43,702 nt of DNA from Methylobacter sp. (GTDB taxonomy: Bacteria; Pseudomonadota; Gammaproteobacteria; Methylococcales; Methylomonadaceae). The notes under the pieces are model-generated. The model had not been told where the DNA came from. It saw nothing but the letters and a program-made list of their open reading frames with translations, and ran no database searches. The stretch lies in assembly GCA_030679035.1 (NCBI GenBank), contig JAUXTH010000180.1:1-43702 (forward strand), given 5' to 3'. Of the stretch, positions 34,726 through 43,638 are shown one piece after another. A program made the translations under genes and the position numbers. Each line of letters opens with the position of its first letter. Position 1 is the stretch's first letter.

Positions 34726-36129
34726 CTATGTTTGTTGTGTTTTAAGCCATCCAATGGGGTTTTTCTTATCGGCTTGCAAAGACGGTTTATCTACTCTGGC
34801 CGCGACCTCGAAGCGACGATTTAGAAATTGATCAATATAAAAGGCTCCAACGAGAAAATAAAACGGTTCACAGGGCAATCTATACCGTGCAAGCCCCATT
34901 GGGCCGCCGGGGACTGTGAAAAACGCAATACTTACAACGAATAAAGAAAAAATTGCCCATTGGTGGCGCCTTATCAAGACATAAGCACCTAATAAGAACA
35001 TTGAATAATTCATCAAGAGCCAACCCAATACGATCAACCCCGCCGCAATCTCAGGTAAGCTCTTCGTTTTAAAGAAAAGCGAGATAAGCTTGAACCCTTT
35101 CTCATTAACGAAGGCGTCCGGCGGCAGTTCCGTACGCGTAAATCCTAACTTATTGGCGATATCGGCAGTGCCCAGATTAGTATAGGTGTTAATCATACCG
35201 TTGATCCAGCGTGATGCGAAAACGAGTGTGTGCGTCTTGATATACTGAACCGCAAGCTTCTGCGCAATGGCTTCGTTCGCAAAAGGATTGCTACTTTCTG
35301 AGTAGCCCAAAGCCTGGGCTTGTGACTTGAATTCGGTGGCAACTGTCTTACGGGGCTGATGCGTCTCCCAGCCTCGGATATATCCAACCTGCCAGAAAAG
35401 GAGAGTCTCCCCCTGAACCGAAGAGAGCTTTATTGTATCGTAGAGGGTGTAATTTCTATATAACCATGGACTGATTGTGATTGTAAAGGCAAGAGCGTAT
35501 AGAAGCCCCCATTTTAGCCTAGTCACCAAATTTCTTGTCGGCCATAAGAGGGCGAAAAAAAATAAAATTAAAAAATAATACTGAGCGACTGGTCTGACTA
35601 AGGTAGCAATCGCCAGCAGCCCCCCTGCAATTAGAAAACTCCGCCCTTCACCTAACTTCAGGCCACGCAAATAGAAGTATAGGCAAGCCGAAAGGAATGT
35701 AACAAATAGACTGTCGCTGTAAAGACTAGTGGTCTGAAATATCGAATTTGGATTGATGGCGAGGAACGTCGCGGCAATAATGCCGACTCGCCTAGAGAAG
35801 ATCATTTCGCCAATTTTCAATACGTAATATATCGTTACCAGATCGGCAAGAATCTGCGCGAACAAAACTACCCAGGGCTTAGCGCCAAAAAATGCATAGA
35901 AAATAGCGATGAAGAATGGATAACCCGGAGTTCTGAAGGTGTCGCCGCAGAAGGTGAAATAACTGGCAATACACTCCGCTAGCGTGTGATATCCAGGAGC
36001 GTCGCCAACGAAGATGCTTTCTGTCTGAACTTGGATGTCCCATGGTCGAAAAAGCAAGAAAACAGTTAAGCGAAGGACAAAAGCCACAAGAAATATTAGA
36101 AGTGTTTTTTCTTTTTTGATGGTGTTCAC
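34726..36129 (-). CDS. GT-C glycosyltransferase (GT39/ArnT-like)
   Basis: 467 residues from a GTG at 36129, chosen because GGAGAGG lies five bases upstream and the first helix follows. About ten to eleven membrane helices. The first periplasmic loop holds SIFVGDAPGYHTLAE with an acidic residue where these enzymes bind lipid-phosphate sugar, and the block TFRTPGYPFFIAIFYAFFG is typical of the PMT_2 family. It should transfer a sugar from a polyprenyl-phosphate carrier to an acceptor on the periplasmic side. The neighbouring GT2 and SMR genes could supply such a donor. Confidence 0.78.
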   Translation of the reverse strand: MNTIKKEKTLLIFLVAFVLRLTVFLLFRPWDIQVQTESIFVGDAPGYHTLAECIASYFTFCGDTFRTPGYPFFIAIFYAFFGAKPWVVLFAQILADLVTIYYVLKIGEMIFSRRVGIIAATFLAINPNSIFQTTSLYSDSLFVTFLSACLYFYLRGLKLGEGRSFLIAGGLLAIATLVRPVAQYYFLILFFFALLWPTRNLVTRLKWGLLYALAFTITISPWLYRNYTLYDTIKLSSVQGETLLFWQVGYIRGWETHQPRKTVATEFKSQAQALGYSESSNPFANEAIAQKLAVQYIKTHTLVFASRWINGMINTYTNLGTADIANKLGFTRTELPPDAFVNEKGFKLISLFFKTKSLPEIAAGLIVLGWLLMNYSMFLLGAYVLIRRHQWAIFSLFVVSIAFFTVPGGPMGLARYRLPCEPFYFLVGAFYIDQFLNRRFEVAARVDKPSLQADKKNPIGWLKTQQT

Positions 36130-36336
36130 GATTACCTCTCCATGCTCAAGCATGACTAAATTTATAGACACTGTTAATAGCGAAATTGCACAAGATGATG
36201 ACGGTCGCCAACATTTGCGCATAAAGGTATGTGATTTCCCCCTTCTCGCTGTTAGACGCCAGAAGAATGCAGTATTAAATCTCATCCTATTGATTTTATT
36301 CGCAATTATATGTCTTATCTGTGTTTGATTATAAAA

Positions 36337-37194
36337 TCAGCCCTGCTGAGTAGTTACCTCATTTCTTATAATTGGATTTTCTGCTGGAGGGTTATATCCT
36401 CCGAAGCAAGCCCGAAAAAGCACCTGCAACACCGATAAATTTCCCTTGATACTATTAATCTTTGTCGGCACTTCCCCTTTGGGATATTTCCGAATAGTCG
36501 GCAACTCAAGGCAGCGATAGCCAAGCTTAGGCACGCGATAGGAAAGATATGCAAGCAATTCGTAGGCCATGAATATCTTACGGAACAGAGCTATCTTGGG
36601 GTCAAGCAGCATCTTCCTACTATAAGCGCGGAAGCCTTGCGTGGTGTCAGTCCACCTAAAGCCGGAAAACAGACTCAACATGGGCGCATGTATGAAACGG
36701 ATGGCAAAGTCTCGTGCCTTAGGTGTGTTCTCTGCCATCCCCCCTGCGATGAAACGGGAAGCCTGCACAAAATCCACACCTTGTTTTAATGCTTCAATGA
36801 AGCGAGGTATCGCTTCAGGATCATCCTTGTCGTTACCGTCAATGGTAACGATTCCTTCATAGCCTTGATCAAGCGCAAAAGCATAGGCGCAACGAAGCTG
36901 GGCGCTCAATTTACCCGGCTCCGTCTTGACCAGCACTCCGCGCACACCTTTCTGTTGCAGCGACTCCAGCTCCAGCGATCCATCGGAACTACCGCCATCC
37001 ACAATGATGATGTCGGCGCTGTCGTCGATTTTGAGAGTTGCCATTCTGGAAAGCAGGCTTTTGATTCTTTCGCCTTCATTAATAACCGGAATGACAACGC
37101 ACCATGGCTGCTGTCGTCCAAGCCATAGAGGTGTCTCAAAGGTGGGTACTTGCCAACTGGCGCGGGCTTCTGGAGCAATATCAGGGTAATTCAT
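36337..37194 (-). CDS. Glycosyltransferase family 2, dolichyl-phosphate-mannose-synthase-like
   Basis: 285 residues, soluble GT-A fold. CVVIPVINEGERIKSLLSRM, DIIIVDGGSSDGSLEL, GIVTIDGNDKDDPEAIPRF (metal-binding acidic cluster) and FRWTDTTQGFRAYSRKMLL are in the order of DPM1-like enzymes that load a sugar onto a polyprenyl phosphate. There is no C-terminal membrane pair. It is the last gene of the minus-strand operon, 18 bases after the SMR gene, supporting a lipid-linked-sugar role. Confidence 0.85.
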   Translation of the reverse strand: MNYPDIAPEARASWQVPTFETPLWLGRQQPWCVVIPVINEGERIKSLLSRMATLKIDDSADIIIVDGGSSDGSLELESLQQKGVRGVLVKTEPGKLSAQLRCAYAFALDQGYEGIVTIDGNDKDDPEAIPRFIEALKQGVDFVQASRFIAGGMAENTPKARDFAIRFIHAPMLSLFSGFRWTDTTQGFRAYSRKMLLDPKIALFRKIFMAYELLAYLSYRVPKLGYRCLELPTIRKYPKGEVPTKINSIKGNLSVLQVLFRACFGGYNPPAENPIIRNEVTTQQG

Positions 37195-37212
37195 CTTCTA
37201 TTTTCTCTGTTG

Positions 37213-37572
37213 TTAGGATACTCGAACCGTGATCAGTCCCACACCGACAACTATCAGCAGAATGCCTGCGATGGTTGTCCAGTGGAAAGATTCACGAAAG
37301 ATCAGCAAGGAACACAATGCTACGGCGGCTATGGCCCCGGATGTGAGCACAGGGTGCGCCACATTCAGTGGTAAGCGGGCCAAGGCGGCAGCGTAAAGCA
37401 GGAATGCTATGCCATAAAGTCCCAGACCCAGCCAGAATGGCCAGTTGCTGATAACCGACCTTATTGAATCGTCTAAAGCAGGGAATTTACGAGGAGGGAG
37501 CATAGCCATCTTGACCAGGACGCTGGCTGAGGCATTTGAGGTAATACCGAGAATCAGGATGAGCCACTTCAT
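37213..37572 (-). CDS. SMR/EmrE-like small membrane protein, candidate sugar-lipid flippase subunit
   Basis: 119 residues with four helices. WLILILGITSNASASVLVKMA at the start and LARLPLNVAHPVLTSGAIAAVALCSLLIFRESFHWTTIAGILLIVVGV show the small-multidrug-resistance/DMT fold. The E. coli relatives ArnE and ArnF flip an undecaprenyl-phosphate sugar. The start overlaps the preceding isomerase stop (ATGA) and a DPM-like transferase follows, which favours flippase over drug efflux. Confidence 0.82.
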   Translation of the reverse strand: MKWLILILGITSNASASVLVKMAMLPPRKFPALDDSIRSVISNWPFWLGLGLYGIAFLLYAAALARLPLNVAHPVLTSGAIAAVALCSLLIFRESFHWTTIAGILLIVVGVGLITVRVS

Positions 37573-38405
37573 ATGCTAGCCTCAACGTTATTATTGCGGT
37601 AATGCCGAATCGCCACATTCAGTGCGCGCTCTATCGATACTTCATGCGGCTCATTCTTGGTCGTCAGCATCTCAATGGAAACCACATAATTAGGTAGATG
37701 CTGTTCCAAGGCTGCAACCACCTTGCAGTGGTCGACTCCACCGTCTCCCAAAGGAAGCAAATCGGGCTCACTGGCATGGATATGTCCAATGAGAGGTGCA
37801 TAGCGTTGAAGCACGGCAGCAGGATCTTCGCCATTGATGGCGGCAGCACCTGTGTCCAATTGCATCCAAACAGCTGGATGGGCACTCTGATCCACCACCA
37901 GTGCCGTCTCTGCGCTGGTGGTCATGAAGTTGGCGCCATAACAGGTTGGATTGGGCTCAAGGCAGATCACCACGCCATGATTTTGGGCTATGTCCCCAAG
38001 GCGTCTAAAAAAAGAGACTGCCATATCCATCGATACCTGATCGCTCAAGCCGCTGCGATCTCGATTCTTTGGCGAGCCAAACACCAGCCGCTTGGCACCC
38101 AAGGCTCTACCGATACGGCACACCGCAGTGAGATGTTGCAGCATCGCGTCCTGAACCTCTGGTAGGCCAAAGACATTCAAGCCGGTTGTGCCAAACAATA
38201 GTGCCTGCATGCCGGTGATTTCGATACCACGTCCAGACCACCAGTTCTTGATACGGGCGATATCTTCGTCTGTTGCCTTGGTCGGTTCAGGGAAATACTT
38301 ACCTGGCGCGACATCAATTGCATCAACACCAAAACGATGAAGTAGTCTGGCTATTGCTTCATCTTCAACGGTATCCCAGGCAATGTTTGAAATAGCTAGT
38401 CTCAT
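37569..38405 (-). CDS. Sugar phosphate isomerase/epimerase, TIM barrel
   Basis: 278 residues of the xylose-isomerase-like TIM-barrel superfamily. ISNIAWDTVEDEAIARLLHRFGVDAIDVAPGKYF is strand 1-2; later strands carry candidate metal ligands: ICLEPNPTCYGANF, WMQLDTGAAAINGEDP, IGHIHASEPD and SIEML. It likely isomerises or epimerises a sugar or related polyol. It overlaps the upstream epimerase gene and the downstream SMR gene by four bases each, so it belongs firmly to this operon. Confidence 0.82.
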   Translation of the reverse strand: MRLAISNIAWDTVEDEAIARLLHRFGVDAIDVAPGKYFPEPTKATDEDIARIKNWWSGRGIEITGMQALLFGTTGLNVFGLPEVQDAMLQHLTAVCRIGRALGAKRLVFGSPKNRDRSGLSDQVSMDMAVSFFRRLGDIAQNHGVVICLEPNPTCYGANFMTTSAETALVVDQSAHPAVWMQLDTGAAAINGEDPAAVLQRYAPLIGHIHASEPDLLPLGDGGVDHCKVVAALEQHLPNYVVSIEMLTTKNEPHEVSIERALNVAIRHYRNNNVEASI

Positions 38406-39196
38406 GTTTTCATCCCCGCGTCGGATTTGAGCGCGGGCGGCTCGGACTGTGCATAAGTTCTAACAGCTTGAATGGTTTCGCGTGCGCTGTACGGGTAATA
38501 CCCAGAGGCACCAAAAATTTGAGCATGACGGGTTCGCATGTCATAGATGGCTGGACTATTGGTCAAAACGTGATCGAACGATTTGCCAAAACCATACTTT
38601 GAAACATCCGCCACGCTGATCGGTTCTGCGGTCAGGTGTACCAACTGCAAACCGGCGTTGAGCGCAGTTTGAATGTCGTACCAGAGGTGAACCATCGGGT
38701 AGAACTGGAAAATACCTCGGCTGTCAATCGCGTGGAGATTGTTGTCATTCAAGAAGTCGAAGATAACGTTCTTACGCAGTCCAGGCCCGACCAATCCAGG
38801 AAGCCGAACAATCAGATAGTTGGGAAAATGGCTTTCGACAAATTGTTCCAGCAGTCGACGGTGCAAACCGTAAGCGTGAAGTCCTGATTCATCGACACGC
38901 GTGGCTTCATTAACCCCTAATGGACTTTTGAATACATCGACAGTGCTGATTAAAACAAAGGTCTTGCATCGCACCGATTTCAGGTGTGAGATTAGTTTTT
39001 TAATATTATGCAGATCCGCTTCTGGCTCGCTATTTGCGATCCATTTTTGCGCCGGCGCGCCGGCGCATACCACGGTATCGAAGGATTGCCCATCGATATC
39101 GCTAATGTTTATTGAGCGATAAGTTGCTCCAAAAACGGCTTGCTTCTTTAACGAGGTCCCAACAAACCCAGTTTCTCCTATCAATGCACTTATCAT
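38402..39196 (-). CDS. NAD-dependent epimerase/dehydratase-like protein
   Basis: 264 residues. A short Rossmann start (ALIGETGFVGTSL) resembles the extended-SDR GxxGxxG motif. LISTVDVFKSP and the HAYGLHRRLLEQFV segment are at the usual catalytic Ser/Thr and YxxxK positions, but the motif reads YGLHR, with arginine or a shifted lysine substitute. NYLIVRLPGLVGPGL is the typical later strand. It may have altered or lost catalysis, or bind a nucleotide sugar. It precedes the TIM-barrel gene with a four-base overlap. Confidence 0.75.
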   Translation of the reverse strand: MISALIGETGFVGTSLKKQAVFGATYRSINISDIDGQSFDTVVCAGAPAQKWIANSEPEADLHNIKKLISHLKSVRCKTFVLISTVDVFKSPLGVNEATRVDESGLHAYGLHRRLLEQFVESHFPNYLIVRLPGLVGPGLRKNVIFDFLNDNNLHAIDSRGIFQFYPMVHLWYDIQTALNAGLQLVHLTAEPISVADVSKYGFGKSFDHVLTNSPAIYDMRTRHAQIFGASGYYPYSARETIQAVRTYAQSEPPALKSDAGMKT

Positions 39197-39230
39197 ATTT
39201 GATCAGTCCTCATCTGTTTTTTTAGCAATA

Positions 39231-40700
39231 CTACACGCGGTCATAATTTCGGTTTTTATCTTCTTGAAAGCGCGATATATAAGGGATTAGTTGAGGGAAA
39301 AACCGAAAACTTGAGCGAGCGAAGTCTATTTCATCAACAATAAGCAGCATGCCAAATGGCACATAAAGCAAATACCATAGAACGTAATTTAGAGTGTAAT
39401 GAATATAAGAGTGACCTTTAGCCAAAAAAAACCATGACAGTGGGGCTAAAAATGACAGCAACAGACCTGCCGAAAGGGAATCCATTCGCTTATAAGCTAC
39501 TCGAAAAACATAAATATTGAACAATATAAATCCCAAGATGGAGGCGGTATAACATACTAAAAAAAGTGCACCCTGAAAGCTGGTTCTAGAAATTGCTGAT
39601 TGAATTGATTCGAGCGTTAATTTATCGTTGACTAACATTTTGATAGCGTCTTTATCGGAAGAATTCCAGGTTGCATAGTCAACCCAAGGAATAAAGTGCG
39701 GCATAACAAAGTATTTTGCAGTTACAAGATATGGATTGCTGATCAAAGACTGTTTAACTAGATCTTGACATTCCTCTGGGTTATCTTCGTTTTTACATGC
39801 TTCCTTCAATGCAAATTCCAACGAATCAGCATGTTGAGTTGCGAGTCGTTTCTTTGCAATGAGGACAATATCATTGAACGGAGTGTCTGATCCCGTACTC
39901 AATACGCGAGCATGGAGACTCACGGCAATCAAAAAGGCTAGAAACAGACTAATGCCGCAGATGATTGGCTGTAAAAGGCCACGTTTTACTCCAACTCGAT
40001 ATTTCACTGTGTAAGTGACAAGTGGAACGCATGCTGATAAAGCAATTGTAGTCAAGTACTCATAGCCGCAGAGAAGTTTTATGAGGAATGCTACGAATAA
40101 CATTCCTCCCATTCTTAGAGCCCCATTAACTGATGAGAGGGAACTTTTGCCAAAAAAGAATGTGATGACAGTGGGTAAAAACCATGTTGCTTCAACCCAA
40201 TAAAGATTCTTTGCAAAAATCACAATCCAAGGACTAAGAATTAAGGGTACACAGAAAAAAACTGCATGACTTAGGGAGAATTCTCGGCTGATTGCAACAA
40301 AAAACAAAGCAACTATAAGGCTCATCATCAGTGCTGAAAAAGACTGAAGAAAGCCTATATCTAAATGGGAAAATTTTGATAAAAAGTTGAATAAGTATAA
40401 TTGAAGGCCAAATTGTGATTTATAATAAAAAAACTCTCCGTCTTTGTTCTTGTCTACATATAATTGATGAGCTAAAACATACCGGTCATTGATTTCTGGA
40501 CGGGAATAACGCCCCAACCTTAGGTTACTATTGTCATCAAGACCATGTAAAATCCCATCAAGAACAAGTTGCTCAGAATATAACCCATGTTCCACGAATA
40601 ATTTATCAGCAGTAACTAGAAAAAAATTGTTGTTGTATGAAAGAAATGCTGCCAAAGCAATCAGCGTAGGAACAAATAAGTTTCTCATCGATTTAAACAA
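39231..40700 (-). CDS. Multi-spanning membrane protein, GT-C-like
   Basis: 489 residues, about ten to twelve hydrophobic helices. The first extracytoplasmic loop (about 30-95) contains EHGLYSEQLVLDGIL and GEFFYYKSQFGLQLYLFNFL; acidic residues there and the repeated helix layout suggest a GT-C glycosyltransferase, but I do not recognise a named family. A second loop (about 275-345) is rich in charged residues and two cysteines. The TTG at 40700 is well spaced from GGGGA; an ATG at 40688 is the alternative. It overlaps the FAD-oxidoreductase gene by eight bases. Confidence 0.65.
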   Translation of the reverse strand: MFKSMRNLFVPTLIALAAFLSYNNNFFLVTADKLFVEHGLYSEQLVLDGILHGLDDNSNLRLGRYSRPEINDRYVLAHQLYVDKNKDGEFFYYKSQFGLQLYLFNFLSKFSHLDIGFLQSFSALMMSLIVALFFVAISREFSLSHAVFFCVPLILSPWIVIFAKNLYWVEATWFLPTVITFFFGKSSLSSVNGALRMGGMLFVAFLIKLLCGYEYLTTIALSACVPLVTYTVKYRVGVKRGLLQPIICGISLFLAFLIAVSLHARVLSTGSDTPFNDIVLIAKKRLATQHADSLEFALKEACKNEDNPEECQDLVKQSLISNPYLVTAKYFVMPHFIPWVDYATWNSSDKDAIKMLVNDKLTLESIQSAISRTSFQGALFLVCYTASILGFILFNIYVFRVAYKRMDSLSAGLLLSFLAPLSWFFLAKGHSYIHYTLNYVLWYLLYVPFGMLLIVDEIDFARSSFRFFPQLIPYISRFQEDKNRNYDRV

Positions 40701-41820
40701 AGCATTCCCCTTCCAGTTTTTCTAATACATCATATATATTGTCGATTTTTCCACCCAATATGGAGTAGCAACCTGGCAACTCAGGGTGTTTCTCAAAAAG
40801 AATAGGCCTTCCATCGTCACTCTCGTTCTTCACAAGAACAGTTTTGACTTCAAAGAGCGAATCGACATATTTCGCATCCAGTACGGCGGGCAGATACCGG
40901 CCGACGTCCCTCACCATACGGTCAACACGAGTCGCTCTTTCGTATTGAGTGAGCTTTTGGTAAGGGTCGATGCCTTGCTTGTCGTTCCAGTGCAGATGCG
41001 GGGTATAGCGGACATGAGAAAGCGTATGCAGCCCGCGGGCAGGAAACGGCATCATGGAAAAAAAGGGACCGTCCATTACAGTGATACCCAAGCCATGGAG
41101 TGCAGGCGATACTTGCATTAGTGCCATTTCAGTTATTTCCTGTTTGAGACCGGTTCTGGTGCCGGGAAAATCTCCTTGGAATTGATTGAGCCCGCTATAG
41201 GTACAGTTGAATACGTAGCGACCGGAGATCAGTTCTTCAATACCATGATCTGGTTGCAGGGCAACGCGCAATGTCCCATTCGGCTCGTTTGAAATGGCAG
41301 TCACTTGCGTTTCGAAACAGATTTGCACGCCACATTCTTCCAGTTCACGTTCAGCCCAGCTTGCCAGCTTTGTGGCGTCGAAAACATATTCCTCGACCAA
41401 AAACACATCCTCAATCAGGCGCGGTTCAAATAATGTTCTCAACGCCTGATCCGCAGGTTGAATTTTGGCGCCGATGTCCCGACAGAAGCGTACAAACTGT
41501 TTGGACGTAACCTTGGAATTGCGACGTGCAATGGCGTATAACTTGGTGAAATCCTGCTTTACCGCATCGGGCCAGTCGCGCACGAAATTCGGTAGATTGA
41601 CCCGACTTCGATACGCTGTCGTAAAGCTGCGTGGATAATGATAGCCGTTGTGAACGCGGGCCTGATTGTTATAGGAAGCACGCGTGAGCAGTGCTTGCTC
41701 ACGCTCTATAAGGACGATGCGCTTGAGACCACGTTCTTTGGCAAGGTAAATGGCAATAGCCGCGCCATAGAATCCGCCACCGATAATGATCGCATCTTGA
41801 TTTATATCGGGGACCGACAT
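40693..41820 (-). CDS. FAD-dependent oxidoreductase (DAO family)
   Basis: 375 residues. AIIIGGGFYGAAIAIYLAKE is the dinucleotide-binding GxGxxG segment; IVLIEREQALLTRASYNNQARVHNGYHYPRS follows as in D-amino-acid-oxidase/glycerol-3-phosphate-dehydrogenase-like enzymes. The C-terminus ILGGKIDNIYDVLE closes the FAD site. It probably oxidises an amine or alcohol group on a sugar or small molecule. Its ATG is coupled to the stop of the GtrB-like gene (TGATG), and its stop overlaps the next gene. Confidence 0.83.
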   Translation of the reverse strand: MSVPDINQDAIIIGGGFYGAAIAIYLAKERGLKRIVLIEREQALLTRASYNNQARVHNGYHYPRSFTTAYRSRVNLPNFVRDWPDAVKQDFTKLYAIARRNSKVTSKQFVRFCRDIGAKIQPADQALRTLFEPRLIEDVFLVEEYVFDATKLASWAERELEECGVQICFETQVTAISNEPNGTLRVALQPDHGIEELISGRYVFNCTYSGLNQFQGDFPGTRTGLKQEITEMALMQVSPALHGLGITVMDGPFFSMMPFPARGLHTLSHVRYTPHLHWNDKQGIDPYQKLTQYERATRVDRMVRDVGRYLPAVLDAKYVDSLFEVKTVLVKNESDDGRPILFEKHPELPGCYSILGGKIDNIYDVLEKLEGECFV

Positions 41821-42844
41821 CAGGCAGCTCGCTTAGGGTAAGCGCTTGGCGTCGGTACCGGTTTTAACGCCACTTCCTCGATATTGAGTTTCTCGCGCCT
41901 TGTAATCCTCGAACTGGTGAACTCTTGCCCTACGTGATAAAGCGGGCCTTCATTTTGAAGATAGACCATGTTCAGGATGTACTCGGCTAGCACTAGCAAC
42001 ACCAATGAGATCAAGAAAAACATTCCGGATTGCTGTAGGGATAAGCTGATCCAGCCGGGCGCCACATCTGTCTTCAGAAAACCGACGATTACAACGTAGA
42101 AGGAATACACAAGGTTGGAGAAAGCTCCAAACAAAGAGAGCGAGGTGACGAGTCGCATCGGCGCTCGGGTTGTTGAAACCAGCAGCCGTATACCACGGTC
42201 AAAGCAGTCTCTCAATCGCTTGGTGTATGAAACCCTTGGCGTTGCACTGTAGTTAAGATTGGTTCGCGTAAATCCCCCCGTCGCCGGAAGATGGCGATAG
42301 GCTATGGCAGGCTGAGGATGCTGAAGAATGAAGTTGACGACTTGTTTGCTCAGGACGCGGAACTGCGGCGCCTCCTTGGTTAGATTGATGCCGTTGGAAC
42401 CCTTGTAGAGTCCATTAAAAACAGCGTATGCAATCCGATAGGCAAGGCTCTGAGAAGGCTTTTCTGATTGTAGGCGAACACTACATCGGCACCGCTGACC
42501 GCCTTGTCGAGCATTTCCGGCAGAAAGCCGATGTCGTCTATCAACGGATTAATGACGGCGACAAAGTCACCCAATGCGTTTTCCAAACCAACCCATGACG
42601 CCGTATCGTTATCCACTTCTTTGGTTAGTGCATACACCTGCAAATTGGGTTGTCCATCCTCTCCCGTTAAGTTTTTTAGGACAGAAACACTGTTGTCATT
42701 CGAAGCGTTGTCTACGATGATTAGTTCATAATCGCTGACCAAGGGAGAAATATTGATAGCAGCGTCTGATAGTATTGTTTCAATATGGTCTGACTGGTTG
42801 TGTACGACGAATACAACAGACAGAAAAACAGGAAAAAATGTCAT
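41820..42844 (-). pseudogene. GtrB-like glycosyltransferase family 2 broken by one frameshift
   Basis: The reading starts at ATG 42844 (GGGAGG six bases upstream): FLSVVFVVHNQSDHIETIL and YELIIVDNASNDNSVSVL are GT2 motifs, and VINPLIDDIGFLPEML takes the DxD region. Near 42441-42445 the frame is lost and would stop at 42380. In the next frame the protein continues seamlessly (YRIAYAVFNGLYKGSNGINLTKEAPQF..., joining RDCFDRGIRLLVSTTRAP and two C-terminal helices). One missing base in the GGCAA segment explains it. The repaired protein would have about 341 residues, normal for bactoprenol-phosphate glycosyltransferases. It heads the operon. A sequencing error is a simple alternative. Confidence 0.85.
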
Positions 42845-43211
42845 TACAAGCCTCCCAAACGCTAACGACAGGGTTAGCAATTTAATGTATTAAAAAACTC
42901 ATGGAATTTTAGTAACTACCCCAGGTCTCTCTTAGAGTTCTAAAAAATCCATATCGACTAATACATTGAAAATAACGAACAAACATGATCTTAAGGCGTT
43001 ATTAAAAATAAAAGGGTTATGAAAATAGACGCCACTGCCATGGAATGAATTCGATTTTATATTCCTGAGCAGTACAAAAAGGGGGCTTTTGCAAAAAAAC
43101 CGCCTATATACAGGCACGACACGCTAAAAATGCCTCGATTGCCTTTATGGTTATTTTTCCTTTTTAGCCCCACCATTACAATTAGTACAAATACTTAATG
43201 GGAGTTGCGCA
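42845..43211. other. Non-coding stretch with possible insertion-sequence debris
   Basis: No intact gene. On the minus strand near 43150-43200 a short frame reads SICTNCNGGAKKEK, then continues in another frame (NNHKGNRG...SC). This is reminiscent of the zinc-finger start of IS1-type InsA, but the match is short and interrupted. The promoter of the minus-strand operon headed by the broken glycosyltransferase should lie just above 42844. Confidence 0.35.
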
Positions 43212-43479
43212 TTAACGGACAATGTAAAACATGAAGATACAGACGTTCTGTAAAAAACGAGCGTGTAAAACAGCGTGGAAAAATGGGATTCTTTCCGGCG
43301 CTTTGCTGGCCTTGAGTTCTTGATATTGGATGGCAAAGGCAAGTTGTTTTTCAACATCTGCTTTTGCCCGGAATGGTTTTGGTTTTTTATAGCCAAACCC
43401 GACTCGGTTCAAGAGCTGACTCATGCCGCTTTCACTATAAGATATTTGCCAGATTTGCTTGGCGTAATGGGCAAATAAT
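43212..43479 (-). pseudogene. IS630-family transposase remnant
   Basis: A continuous frame reads IWQISYSESG, then MSQLLNRVGFGYKKPKPFRA, KADVEKQLAFAIQYQELKAS, and PERIPFF. This matches the end of the helix-turn-helix and the linker into the DDE domain of IS630-type transposases (YS.SG...LL.RLGF.YKKPK...KA..E.Q..F). The expected aspartate strand (FMDAVHP) is already garbled (HAVLHARF) and the frame ends, so only a fragment of about 80 codons survives. Confidence 0.75.
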
Positions 43480-43572
43480 GTGGAATGATGGTTCTCGCTG
43501 AGTTTTATAGGTCTACGTATGAATGCCTATTGCATTGATATTTAAGTTAATTTTAAGTAGCATACTGAACAA

Positions 43573-43636
43573 CCACCAGCTAAAGCTGGTGGGTTCGTAT
43601 AATGGACTAAAGTCCGGATACGGGTCATAAGACCCG
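43573..43636. repeat. Three consecutive hairpins with TAAA/ATAA loops
   Basis: CCACCAGC-TAAA-GCTGGTGG (43573-43592), GGAC-TAAA-GTCC (43604-43615) and CGGGTC-ATAA-GACCCG (43621-43636) follow one another. Such subterminal hairpins are characteristic of IS200/IS605-type element ends and of related REP units. They lie directly after the stop of a frame entering from the right edge. Confidence 0.65.
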
Positions 43637-43638
43637 TT

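Noticed and set aside
42380-42445. Programmed ribosomal frameshift in the GtrB-like gene
   Set aside because: No slippery heptamer or downstream structure is evident at the junction; mutation or sequencing error is simpler.
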